From the NCBI RefSeq assembly GCF_014650495.1, contig NZ_BMVB01000019.1, forward strand, positions 62,001 to 126,000: DNA of 64,000 nt, written 5' to 3'. Origin of the DNA: Streptomyces cinnamoneus. GTDB taxonomy: Bacteria > Actinomycetota > Actinomycetes > Streptomycetales > Streptomycetaceae. Of the stretch, positions 8,062 to 16,417 are shown piece after piece. The position numbers were made by a program, and so were the translations under genes. A model generated the notes under the pieces. It did not search any database. It saw nothing but the letters and a program-made list of their open reading frames with translations, and had not been told where the DNA came from. Each line of letters opens with the position of its first letter. Position 1 is the first letter of the stretch.

Positions 8062-10989
8062 CTACGGCTTGAGCGTCAGTGTGACGTCCGTCGCCTTCTT
8101 GACCGCGTCCGGGCTGTAGGCCCAGGGCAGCAGCTCGCCCTTGGCCCACTTGTCGGTCTGGTCGTAGTAGTGGGCGTTGTACGCGTGGCCGGAGGCGCCG
8201 GTGAGGTTGATCCAGCGGGACTTGTCCAGGTCGTCGAGGTTGACGACCATCCGCATGGACGGCACCCAGATCACGTCGTAGCCACCCGCCGCGTTCCAGC
8301 CGGCGGCGTTGACGGCCGCCTCGCCGCCGGCGAGGTTCCAGGGGCCCCGGTTGAGCATCCACTTGACGATGCCGGGGCCCTCCTTGCCGAGGGTCTGGTT
8401 CTTCAGGTTCAGCTGGTGCAGGCGGCCCCAGCTCCAGGACGTGACGTCCTTGCCGAGCTTGGAGGTGAGCTCCCAGCGGGCGTCCGTCATGGCCCGCGCC
8501 AGCAGCTCGTCGCGGTTGCGGGTGCCCGACTCGGGGTTGGCGCGGGTGCTGCCGGTCTTCCACCAGTCGTTGTCGGGCTTGTCCAGGATGGTGCGGACGA
8601 CCTCGAACCAGCGGTCGCCGCCGTCCGGCTGCGCGGAGTCGCCCTCGCGCTCGCCGCACTCCAGGACCAGCGGGGCGTGCCCCTCCAGGTCCTCCTTCGG
8701 GCGGGAGCCGTCGTCGGCCGGGCGCACCCGCAGGCACTGGCCCTTGACCCGCAGCTCCTTGGGGAGCTTGTTGCCGAAGGCCAGCTTGAGGGTGTTGCGC
8801 CAGACGGCGTTGAAGTACGCGGCGGCCGCCGAGTCGGCCTCCTGGTTGTAGTCCCAGTCCTTCAGCAGCTTCTGCGCCTCACGGACGTACTTCGTCTCGC
8901 GCTCGTTGGCACCCTTGACGTCGATCTTGAGCAGGTAGGGCGTGAGCAGCTTGGCGATCTCGCTGCTGTTGTCCAGCTGCATCTTCTGCATGTCGTCCGT
9001 CGAGATCTTCCCGCCGTCCTTGATCTTCGACTCGATGAGGTCGTTGATCCGCTGGCTGCGGGCGCCGTAGCCCCAGTCCTGCGTCAGCAGGTAGGGGTAC
9101 TTCTTGTCGGCGACGGGCTGGTTGGCGGTGACGATGTAGCCGCGCTTGGGGTTGTAGTCCCACGGCAGCGCGGACTGCGGCACCCAGCCGGTCCACTGGT
9201 AGGCCGGGTCCCAGCCGGGGGCCGGGTAGCGGCCGTCGACGACGGGGGCCTCGGTCTTGCCGTCCGTCTTCTGCTCGTCCTTGGCGTCGATCTTGCCGTC
9301 GCCGTTGACGTCCACCTTGGCGGTGCCGGTGGGGCCCGTACCGGTCGGGCCGGTGCCGGTCGGGCCGGTGCCGGTCTGCTCGTCGCCCTTGGCGCCGGCC
9401 TTGCCGCGCAGCGGGATGCGGCCGGGGGCCTGGTAGCCGATGTTGCCCTTGGTGTCGGCGTAGATCAGGTTCTGCGAGGGGACCTCGAAGTCGGCCGCGG
9501 CCTTGCGGAAGGACGTGAAGTCGTTCGCCTGGTTCAGCGCGAAGACGCCGTCCATGGTCTTGCCGGCGTCCAGGGCGGTCCAGCGCAGCGCGACGGCGTA
9601 GCCCTCGCCGCGGTCCGGGGCCGGGTCCTTCACGGGCGCCTTCTCGCCGACCTTGACGAGCTCGTCGTTGCGGTCGGAGACGACCGGCCCGTTGTTGGTC
9701 TCGCGGACGGTGATCTCACGGCTCTTCTCGCCCGCGACCTTGATGGTCTCCTTGCGGACGGTGAAGGGCTGCTGCTTGCCGTCGTAGAGGTAGGTGTCGG
9801 CGGTGACCTTCTCCAGGTAGAGGTCGGAGACGTCGGCGCCGAGGTTGGTCATGCCCCAGGCGATGTCCTTGTTGTGGCCGATGACGACGCCCGGCATGCC
9901 GGAGAAGGTGTAGCCGGCGACGTCGTACGGGCACTGCGGGCCGGTCTTGTTGCAGTGCAGGCCCATCTGGTACCAGAGCGAGGGCATCTGCGGGGCCAGG
10001 TGCGGGTCGTTGGCCAGCAGCGGCTTGCCGGTCGTCGTGTACTTGCCGGAGACGACCCAGGAGTTGGAGCCGATGCCGTTGCCGCTCGGGCCGAGCAGCG
10101 CCGGGACCTTCTCCAGGGTGCTCGACAGCGAGGCCAGGCTGGAGCGCAGGCCGCCGGCCGCGCCCGCGCCGCCGGTGGCGGCGGACGCCCCGGTGCCGGC
10201 GGGCGTGCCGGACGCGGCGCCCTTGGGGTCGTAGGTCTTGCCGGTCGCGTCGACCGCGCCGCCCTCGACGATCGGCTTGTTCCGGTCGTACGGGTACGCC
10301 GGGTACAGGTCCTCGATCTGCTTCGGGTTCAGCCGGGAGGCGGCCAGCGAACGGTCGATCTCGTCCTGCATGTTGCCGCGCAGGTCCCAGGCCATGGCCT
10401 TCAGCCAGGCGACGGAGTCGACCGGGTTCCAGGGCTCGGGCTTGTAGTCGTTCTCGAACTCCAGGGCCGCGTACTCGACGGACAGCGACTTGCCCTTGTG
10501 GTCCTTCAGGTAGGCGTTGACGCCGTCGGAGTACGCCTGGAGGTACTTCTTGGTGGTCGGCGACAGCTTGGAGTCGTACTCCTGCTGCGCGACCCGCCGC
10601 CAGCCCATGGTCCGCAGGAAGGCGTCGGTCTCCACCTGGCCGGATCCGAACATCTCGGAGAGCCGTCCGGCCGTCAGGTGACGGCGGACGTCCATCTCCC
10701 AGAACCGGTCCTGCGCCTGGACGAAGCCCTGGGCGCGGAAGAGGTCCTCGGCGTTGTCCGCGTACACCTGCGGAATGCCGTGGTCGTCACGGACGACCTT
10801 CACCTCGCCCGACAGACCCTTGAGCTGAAGGGTGCCGTCGGTCGTCGGGAAGGAGGCGCGGACGGTACTGACGCTCCAGTACGCGCCGTAGGCGACGCCC
10901 GCCACGAGCAGCAGCACGAGGGTGATCACGAGCAGGCGGGCGCGTCGCCCCTTCTTCTTCTTGGCGGGGCCGGTCTTGTTGGCGGGCAT
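8062..10989 (-). CDS. Membrane-anchored penicillin-acylase-family amidohydrolase
   Basis: A 975-aa Ntn-hydrolase of the penicillin G/acyl-homoserine-lactone acylase family (peptidase S45). A lysine-rich N-terminus precedes one membrane segment (about residues 18-42), so the body is extracytoplasmic. The alpha part contains VKVVRDDHGIPQVYADNAED. The autocatalytic site is GIG-SNSWVVSG with Ser308 as the nucleophile exposed after chain cleavage; downstream are NDPHLAPQMPSLWY and FSGMPGVVIGHNKDIAWGMT, both family signatures. It is longer than typical members (about 780-850 aa) owing to inserts, among them Gly-Thr-Pro repeats and an EF-hand/dockerin-like loop at residues 560-571. Substrate unknown: beta-lactams, acyl-homoserine lactones and lipopeptides are all family substrates. 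Confidence 0.9.
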   Translation of the reverse strand: MPANKTGPAKKKKGRRARLLVITLVLLLVAGVAYGAYWSVSTVRASFPTTDGTLQLKGLSGEVKVVRDDHGIPQVYADNAEDLFRAQGFVQAQDRFWEMDVRRHLTAGRLSEMFGSGQVETDAFLRTMGWRRVAQQEYDSKLSPTTKKYLQAYSDGVNAYLKDHKGKSLSVEYAALEFENDYKPEPWNPVDSVAWLKAMAWDLRGNMQDEIDRSLAASRLNPKQIEDLYPAYPYDRNKPIVEGGAVDATGKTYDPKGAASGTPAGTGASAATGGAGAAGGLRSSLASLSSTLEKVPALLGPSGNGIGSNSWVVSGKYTTTGKPLLANDPHLAPQMPSLWYQMGLHCNKTGPQCPYDVAGYTFSGMPGVVIGHNKDIAWGMTNLGADVSDLYLEKVTADTYLYDGKQQPFTVRKETIKVAGEKSREITVRETNNGPVVSDRNDELVKVGEKAPVKDPAPDRGEGYAVALRWTALDAGKTMDGVFALNQANDFTSFRKAAADFEVPSQNLIYADTKGNIGYQAPGRIPLRGKAGAKGDEQTGTGPTGTGPTGTGPTGTAKVDVNGDGKIDAKDEQKTDGKTEAPVVDGRYPAPGWDPAYQWTGWVPQSALPWDYNPKRGYIVTANQPVADKKYPYLLTQDWGYGARSQRINDLIESKIKDGGKISTDDMQKMQLDNSSEIAKLLTPYLLKIDVKGANERETKYVREAQKLLKDWDYNQEADSAAAAYFNAVWRNTLKLAFGNKLPKELRVKGQCLRVRPADDGSRPKEDLEGHAPLVLECGEREGDSAQPDGGDRWFEVVRTILDKPDNDWWKTGSTRANPESGTRNRDELLARAMTDARWELTSKLGKDVTSWSWGRLHQLNLKNQTLGKEGPGIVKWMLNRGPWNLAGGEAAVNAAGWNAAGGYDVIWVPSMRMVVNLDDLDKSRWINLTGASGHAYNAHYYDQTDKWAKGELLPWAYSPDAVKKATDVTLTLKP

Positions 10990-11253
10990 CGCTGTCCTTA
11001 GAGGGGCAGGTGGTCCTGGAATGCTGGAAGCAACCATAGGCGCAGGGCGCGGAGCACCCGGACGCGGTGCCGTGCACGAGCGGCCGCCGCGGCGATGCGG
11101 CGTCAAGAACCCGTAAAATATTAGATGAGGAAATTAACTTCCCGTCGGATGCGTGGTCGTCCGACCGTCAACACCCCGGAGGAACGTTTCGGCCGAACCG
11201 CACATACCGACGACGCACGACGCCCGTGGAAGACCTCGTGAAGGGACCGGCCC

Positions 11254-12840
11254 CTGACTGTCCACCACCTCAACGAACTCCTGCTGATCTGCTCGCTCGT
11301 TCTGCTCGTCGCGGTGGCGGCGGTACGGGTCTCCTCGCGCAGCGGGCTCCCCAGCCTGCTCATCTATCTGGGCATCGGCGTCGCCATCGGGCAGGACGGC
11401 ATCGGCGTCTCCTTCAACGACGTCGGCCTGACCCAGATCATCGGTTATGCCGCACTGGTCGTGATCCTCGCCGAGGGCGGCCTCGGCACGAAGTGGCACG
11501 AGATCAAGCCGGCCCTGCCGGCGGCGGCCGTGCTCTCCACCGTCGGCGTCGCCATCAGCGTCGGCGTCACGGCGGCGGCCGCGCACTACCTCGCCGGCGT
11601 CGAGTGGCGCCAGGCCCTGATCATCGGCGCCGTGGTCTCCTCCACGGACGCCGCCGCGGTCTTCTCGGTCCTGCGGAGCGTTCCCCTGCCCGCCCGGCTC
11701 ACGGGTGTCCTGGAAGCCGAGTCCGGCTTCAACGACGCCCCCGTCGTCATCCTCGTCGTCGCCTTCTCGGCCGCCGGCCCGGTCGACGACTGGTACGTGC
11801 TGATGGGCAGGATCGCGCTGGAGCTCGCCATCGGCGCCGCCGCCGGCCTCGCGATCGGCATGCTGGGCGCCTACGGGCTGCGGCACGTGGCCCTGCCCGC
11901 CTCCGGCCTGTACCCGATCGCCGTGATGGCCATCGCCATGACCGCCTACGCGGCCGGCGCGCTCGCCCACGGCTCCGGCTTCCTGGCCGTCTACCTGGCC
12001 GCGCTGGTCCTCGGCAACGCCAAGCTGCCGCACTGGCCGGCCACGCGCGGCTTCGCCGAGGGGCTGGGCTGGATCGCCCAGATCGGCATGTTCGTCCTGC
12101 TCGGCCTGCTGGTCACCCCGCACGAGCTGGGCGACGACATCGTCCCGGCGCTGGTGGTGGGGCTGGTGCTCACCATGGTGGCCCGGCCGCTGTCGGTGTT
12201 CCTGGGCCTCGCACCGTTCAGGACCCCCTGGCGGGAGAAGACGCTGCTGTCCTGGGCCGGGCTGCGGGGCGCGGTACCCATCGTGCTGGCCACCATCCCC
12301 ATGGTGGCCGGGGTCACCGACAGCCGCCGGATCTTCAACATCGTCTTCGTGCTGGTGATCGTCTACACCCTGGTGCAGGGGCCGACCCTGCCCTGGCTGG
12401 CCCGCCGGCTGCGGCTGGGCGAGAACGAGCCGGAGGACCTGGGCATCGAGTCGGCGCCGCTGGAGCGGCTGCGCGGCCACCTGCTGTCGGTGGCGATCCC
12501 CGAGGGGTCGAAGATGCACGGCGTGGAGGTCTCGGAGCTGCGGCTGCCCGCGGGGGCCGCCGTCACCCTGGTCGTGAGGGACGGCTCCAGCTTCGTGCCC
12601 TCGCCCTCGACCGTGCTGCGGCAGGGCGACGAGCTGCTGGTGGTCGCCACCGACCCGGTGCGCGACGCGACCGAACGCCGACTGCGCGCAGTCGGCGAGG
12701 GCGGCAAGCTGGCGGGCTGGCTGGGCACGGCCTCGGCGGCGCCTGCCGGGGCTTCGGCGGCCGGCCCGAGTACGGCGGCGAGTGCGGCGGCAAAGTGGGG
12801 AGCAAAGTGGGGTCTGGTAAAGCGGAAGCAGGTTAAGTAA
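11254..12840 (+). CDS. CPA1-type potassium/proton antiporter with RCK C-domain
   Basis: A 528-aa integral membrane cation/proton antiporter (NhaP2/CvrA type). About 12 membrane helices span residues 5-400, with VVSSTDAAAVFSVLR and LEAESGFNDAPVVILVV forming the ion-binding core (Asn-Asp pair). Residues about 410-485 form a TrkA-C/RCK_C ligand-binding domain, followed by an Ala/Gly-rich tail. The start is taken as CTG 11254 (TVHHLNELLLI follows), with AAGGGA at 11241-11246; a GTG start at 11314 would remove most of the first helix. It probably adjusts cytoplasmic K+ and pH. Confidence 0.88.
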   Translation: MTVHHLNELLLICSLVLLVAVAAVRVSSRSGLPSLLIYLGIGVAIGQDGIGVSFNDVGLTQIIGYAALVVILAEGGLGTKWHEIKPALPAAAVLSTVGVAISVGVTAAAAHYLAGVEWRQALIIGAVVSSTDAAAVFSVLRSVPLPARLTGVLEAESGFNDAPVVILVVAFSAAGPVDDWYVLMGRIALELAIGAAAGLAIGMLGAYGLRHVALPASGLYPIAVMAIAMTAYAAGALAHGSGFLAVYLAALVLGNAKLPHWPATRGFAEGLGWIAQIGMFVLLGLLVTPHELGDDIVPALVVGLVLTMVARPLSVFLGLAPFRTPWREKTLLSWAGLRGAVPIVLATIPMVAGVTDSRRIFNIVFVLVIVYTLVQGPTLPWLARRLRLGENEPEDLGIESAPLERLRGHLLSVAIPEGSKMHGVEVSELRLPAGAAVTLVVRDGSSFVPSPSTVLRQGDELLVVATDPVRDATERRLRAVGEGGKLAGWLGTASAAPAGASAAGPSTAASAAAKWGAKWGLVKRKQVK

Positions 12841-13112
12841 GATATTCGCTCACGTAGCGAGCATTTCCGCTGCGTAGCGTTCCCTTACGGAAACTTCCCG
12901 ACGGAACGTCCCCCGACAAACGAAATCGAACCAACTCTGCCTGATGCAGGGCTGGCGCGACCGCACGGCGGCCGCGGTCGCGTGACACCACCCGGTGCAC
13001 AAGGCGGCCGGATCGGCATCTACCACGGTCCTGCGCGAGAGGACAGCTCTCGGCGCGCTCCGTGCGGCGATGCCGTTCGGGGCGTGCTACCAGGCGGCGG
13101 AAAGGCCCGGCC

Positions 13113-14393
13113 GTGGCATCCACGGTCAACGACCCCACCGGGGAGCGCCCCGGGTACGGCAGCCTGCTGCGCACGCGCGGCGCGCTGTCGTTCCTGCTGC
13201 CCGGCTTCCTGGCCCGGCAGCCCTTCGCGATGCTGACCATCGGCATCCTGCTGCTCGTCAACCACACCACCGGCTCGTACGGCACCGCCGGCACCGTCTC
13301 CGCGACGGCGGGCGTGGCGATGGCCCTGTTCGCCCCGCAGAGCGGCAAGCTCGCGGACCGCTTCGGCCAGGCCGCGGTCCTGATCCCCGGCGTCGTCGTG
13401 CACGCCGCCGCGATCTCGCTGCTGACGGCGCTCGCGCTGTCGGACGCGCCCGTGTGGGCCCTGCTCGCGGCGGCCGTGCCGGCCGGCGCCTCCACCCCGC
13501 AGATCGGCCCGATGGTGCGGGCGCGGTGGGCGGCGAAGCTGGACGGCTCGCCGCTGATGACGACGGCCGCGGCCTTCGAGTCGGTCACCGACGAGTTCAC
13601 CTTCGTCATCGGCCCGGTGCTGGCCACGGCGCTGTGCACCGGCGTCCACCCGGCCGCCGGCCTGATCGCGGAGGCCGCGCTGACGCTGATCGGCGGCCTG
13701 CTGTTCGCCACCCAGCGCCGCACCCAGCCGCAGCCGAACGCCGGCACCGCGGCCGGTGCGGACGGCAAGCGCGTCTCGGCGCTGTCCGTGCCGGGCGTGC
13801 GCGTGCTGGCGGTGTCGATGCTCGGCATCGGCACGGTCTTCGGCGGCATGCAGGTGTCGATGACCGCGTTCACCAAGGAACTGGGCGAGCCGGGCCTGAA
13901 CGGTCTGATGTACGGCGTCTTCGCGGCCGGCAACATGATCGCCGGCATCGTCTGCGGCGCCGTCGCCTGGAAGACCTCCCCGCAGCGCCGGCTGCTGATC
14001 GCCTACCCGCTGCTGGCGCTGGCCACCACCCCGCTGTGGGCGGCGCACGCGCTGCCGCTGCTGGGCGGCGTCGGCCTGCTGGTCGGCCTGTGCATCGCAC
14101 CCGCGCTGATCACCGGCTACACGCTGGTCGAGAAGCTGGTCCCGGCGAGCGCCCGCACGGAGGCGTTCACGTGGCTGACCGGCGCCGTCGGCCTGGGCCA
14201 GGCGGCCGGTGCGACCGTGGGCGGCCGGCTGATCGACGCCCACAGCGCCAGCACCGGATTCCTGGTGCCGCTGGGCGGTACGGCCCTGGCCCTGGTGGTC
14301 CTGCTGGCGCTGCGGAAGGCGCTCACGCCGAAGGGCGAGTCGCTGCTCGCGGCACGTGGGGTCGGTCACCGCGAGCCGGTTTCGGTGGACTGA
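13113..14393 (+). CDS. MFS transporter
   Basis: A 426-aa major-facilitator protein with about 12 hydrophobic segments. GTG 13113 is chosen because AAAGG lies 7 nt upstream and VASTVNDPTGERPGYG precedes the first helix. The N-half has a variant of the loop 2-3 signature (GKLADRFGQAAVLIPG); the second half repeats the fold. No drug-resistance signature allows a substrate call. It follows the antiporter after 272 bp of non-coding DNA. Confidence 0.88.
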   Translation: MASTVNDPTGERPGYGSLLRTRGALSFLLPGFLARQPFAMLTIGILLLVNHTTGSYGTAGTVSATAGVAMALFAPQSGKLADRFGQAAVLIPGVVVHAAAISLLTALALSDAPVWALLAAAVPAGASTPQIGPMVRARWAAKLDGSPLMTTAAAFESVTDEFTFVIGPVLATALCTGVHPAAGLIAEAALTLIGGLLFATQRRTQPQPNAGTAAGADGKRVSALSVPGVRVLAVSMLGIGTVFGGMQVSMTAFTKELGEPGLNGLMYGVFAAGNMIAGIVCGAVAWKTSPQRRLLIAYPLLALATTPLWAAHALPLLGGVGLLVGLCIAPALITGYTLVEKLVPASARTEAFTWLTGAVGLGQAAGATVGGRLIDAHSASTGFLVPLGGTALALVVLLALRKALTPKGESLLAARGVGHREPVSVD

Positions 14394-14423
14394 CGGACCG
14401 GAATACTGCACTATTGAGCGTCG

Positions 14424-14450
14424 TTAGCACTCAATGAGTGAGAGTGCCAG
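14424..14450 (+). promoter_or_regulatory. CIRCE element (HrcA operator)
   Basis: TTAGCACTC at 14424-14432, a 9-nt spacer, then GAGTGCCAG at 14442-14450. The left arm matches the CIRCE consensus (TTAGCACTC-N9-GAGTGCTAA) fully and the right arm in 7 of 9. It ends 9 nt before the start of the zinc-ribbon gene and abuts its ribosome binding site, so HrcA bound here would block both transcription and translation. Confidence 0.85.
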
Positions 14451-14459
14451 GAGGAGCAA

Positions 14460-14771
14460 GTGCCGACTTACCAGTACCAGTGCACCGAGTGCGGCGAGGG
14501 CCTTGAGGCGGTGCAGAAGTTCACCGATGACGCCTTGACCGTATGCCCGCAGTGCGACGGACGCCTCAAGAAGGTGTTCTCTGCGGTCGGCATCGTCTTC
14601 AAGGGCTCGGGCTTCTACCGGAACGACAGCCGCGGCGCGTCGTCCAGCAGCAGCCCGGCGGCGAAGTCGACGTCCTCGACGTCTTCGTCCTCCTCCACGC
14701 CCTCGTCCTCGTCGACGTCCTCCTCTTCGACGTCGTCGAGCAGCAGCACGAGCAGCAGCTCGGCCGCCTGA
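14460..14771 (+). CDS. FmdB-family zinc-ribbon protein, Ruc-like chaperone candidate
   Basis: A 103-aa cytoplasmic protein. Residues 1-50 form a four-cysteine zinc ribbon (C8-x2-C11 and C29-x2-C32) of the FmdB regulatory family; from residue 58 on it is an almost pure Ser/Thr/Ala disordered tail. GTG start with GGAGGAG just upstream. In Mycobacterium tuberculosis the homologous zinc-ribbon-plus-disordered-tail protein Ruc (Rv0991c) is a redox-regulated holdase under HrcA. The CIRCE element directly upstream here fits the same role: a heat-inducible, oxidation-activated chaperone that cooperates with DnaK. The family is seen in the sequence; the chaperone role is inference. Confidence 0.85.
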   Translation: MPTYQYQCTECGEGLEAVQKFTDDALTVCPQCDGRLKKVFSAVGIVFKGSGFYRNDSRGASSSSSPAAKSTSSTSSSSSTPSSSSTSSSSTSSSSSTSSSSAA

Positions 14772-14803
14772 CGCGCGACACCCGGGCAGAGGCCCCACAC
14801 GCA

Positions 14804-14858
14804 CAGCACGACGGAGCCCGCCACCTCTCATCGAGAGGTGGCGGGCTCCGTCGTGCTG
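14804..14858. terminator. 26-bp perfect hairpin terminator
   Basis: A perfect 26-bp stem (14804-14829 with 14833-14858) with a 3-nt ATC loop, 33 bp after the zinc-ribbon gene. It separates that heat-shock unit from mtnP. No U-tract follows, as is common in Streptomyces. Confidence 0.9.
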
Positions 14859-14893
14859 CTCCGTCGTGCGTGGGGCCGTTGGTCGCGGGGCCG

Positions 14894-14921
14894 TTGCCTG
14901 CGGGGGCGGCGCGGCTAGGGT
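14894..14921 (+). promoter_or_regulatory. Probable housekeeping promoter of mtnP (leaderless)
   Basis: TTGCCT at 14894-14899, a 16-nt spacer and TAGGGT at 14916-14921. The -10 ends 6 nt before the mtnP ATG and there is no ribosome binding site, so transcription probably begins at or next to the A of the start codon. Confidence 0.6.
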
Positions 14922-14927
14922 GGCCGC

Positions 14928-15827
14928 ATGTCCGACATGATCAACACAGCAGCGTCCGCGGACCCGTCGGGTACGGCCGGGACGGCAGGGGCGGCAGGCG
15001 TCGCGGAGATCGGCGTCATCGGCGGCTCGGGGTTCTACTCCTTCCTCGACGACGTGACCGAGCTCACGATCGACACCCCCTACGGCGCACCGAGCGACTC
15101 GCTCTTCCTCGGCGAGCTGGCCGGCCGCAAGGTCGCCTTCCTGCCCCGGCACGGCCGCGACCACCGGCTCCCGCCGCACCGCATCAACTACCGGGCCAAC
15201 CTCTGGGCCCTGCGCTCGGTCGGCGTGCGGCAGGTGCTGGGCCCGTGCGCGGTCGGCGGCCTGCAGGCGGAGTACGGGCCGGGGACGCTGCTGGTGCCGG
15301 ACCAGGTCGTGGACCGGACGAAGACCCGCGTCCAGACCTTCTTCGACGGCGAGCCGCTGCCGGACGGCACCGTTCCCAACGTCGTGCACATGACCTTCGC
15401 CGACCCCTACTGCGCCACCGGGCGGGCGGTGGCCGTGGCCGCCGCCCGCGGGCGGGGCTGGGAGCCGGTGGACGGCGGAACGATGGTGGTCATCGAGGGC
15501 CCCCGCTTCTCGACCCGGGCCGAGTCGCGCTGGCACGCCGCGCAGGGCTGGTCGGTGGTCGGCATGACCGGGCACCCGGAGGCGGTCCTGGCCCGTGAGC
15601 TGGGACTCTGCTACACCTCGATGTCGCTGGTCACGGACCTCGACGCGGGGGCCGAGACGGGCGAGGGCGTGTCGCACGAGGAGGTGCTGCGGGTCTTCGG
15701 CGAGAACGTGGGCCGGCTGCGCGAGGTGCTCTTCGACGCCGTGGGCGCCCTGCCGAAGACGGCGGACCGGGACTGTCTGTGCACGCGCGCCCACGACGGG
15801 TGGGACCTGGGCATCGAGCTGCCGTAG
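14928..15827 (+). CDS. mtnP: S-methyl-5'-thioadenosine phosphorylase
   Basis: A 299-aa phosphorylase of the PNP/MTAP family that splits methylthioadenosine (from polyamine and siderophore synthesis) into adenine and methylthioribose-1-phosphate. It has IGVIGGSGFYSFLDDVTE (phosphate site), FLPRHGRDHRLPPHRINYRA, and GTMVVIEGPRFSTRAESR. About 25 N-terminal residues before the fold are Ala/Gly/Ser-rich. Methylthioadenosine and purine-nucleoside specificities are hard to separate by eye. Confidence 0.92.
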   Translation: MSDMINTAASADPSGTAGTAGAAGVAEIGVIGGSGFYSFLDDVTELTIDTPYGAPSDSLFLGELAGRKVAFLPRHGRDHRLPPHRINYRANLWALRSVGVRQVLGPCAVGGLQAEYGPGTLLVPDQVVDRTKTRVQTFFDGEPLPDGTVPNVVHMTFADPYCATGRAVAVAAARGRGWEPVDGGTMVVIEGPRFSTRAESRWHAAQGWSVVGMTGHPEAVLARELGLCYTSMSLVTDLDAGAETGEGVSHEEVLRVFGENVGRLREVLFDAVGALPKTADRDCLCTRAHDGWDLGIELP

Positions 15828-15874
15828 CGGCACGGGCAGGGGCGCACCGCGGGCGGGCTCGACAGGCGGCCCGT

Positions 15875-15928
15875 GCGGTCGGAGCAGTCGGAGCGGTCGG
15901 GGCGGTCGGGGCGGTCGGGGCGGTCGGG
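15875..15928. repeat. 9-bp tandem repeat, six copies
   Basis: Six head-to-tail copies of GCGGTCGGG (the first two with one or two changes: GCGGTCGGA and GCAGTCGGA) just after mtnP. Copy number probably varies between strains. Confidence 0.85.
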
Positions 15929-16093
15929 GCCACGGTGAACTTCCGTGCCGGTGCGGCCGCCCCCGTCCGGGTGACGGGGTTTTCCACAACCAGTGGGTAG
16001 TCCACAGGGCTCAGCGGGATCCGGCGGAAGCGGGGATGGTGGGCGGGCGGCGGTTCGTCCGCCGCTCACCCACTCGCTCGCTCGTCACGTCAG

Positions 16094-16324
16094 GTGGTGG
16101 TCGCCGTGTCCCGTGCCGTCCTTCCCTCCCCGCGCCCCTGGCCGCCGGGGGCCTCGCTGCCGAGGGCCTGGGCGCCCCCGGGGCGCCGGGTGCCGATGTT
16201 CGCTCCGGTGCGCGTGGGGCGCCGACGGTGCTTGCGGCCGCGGGCGGCCGTCCTGGGCGTACTGGCGGCCGCGGGGCTGGCGGCCCTGTGCTCGTCCCCG
16301 CTCGCGCACGGACACCTGGGCTGA
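16094..16324 (+). CDS. Short ORF with one membrane helix, possible gene remnant
   Basis: A 76-aa frame from GTG 16094 to TGA. Residues 1-45 are Pro/Arg-rich; residues about 52-66 (AAVLGVLAAAGLAALCSS) form one hydrophobic helix; the frame ends 11 residues later. In related genomes I recall a longer membrane-anchored SAF-domain protein in this place before mscL; if so this is a truncated copy that lost its C-terminal domain. That comparison is from memory and the frame has no clear ribosome binding site, so the call is weak. Confidence 0.3.
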   Translation: MVVAVSRAVLPSPRPWPPGASLPRAWAPPGRRVPMFAPVRVGRRRCLRPRAAVLGVLAAAGLAALCSSPLAHGHLG

Positions 16325-16417
16325 TCGTGTTTCGCAACTGGACAGAGCAGCCAGACTCTCTCGTATGTTATGGAACCGGCCATTCCGTCACAGGTACGCA
16401 CAGAGAGAGGTTGTTCG

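Larger units (their letters stand above)
15828..16417. other. 590-bp gap between mtnP and mscL
   Basis: It holds a 9-bp tandem repeat (15875-15928), one short reading frame with a single hydrophobic helix (16094-16324, listed separately) and the mscL leader. No other gene or hairpin stands out. Confidence 0.5.

Noticed and set aside
8170..11001. A 943-codon plus-strand frame opposite the penicillin-acylase gene.
   Set aside because: It is the mirror of a gene with catalytic motifs; its translation is Val/Gly/Leu/Ala/Asp-rich without any recognisable fold.
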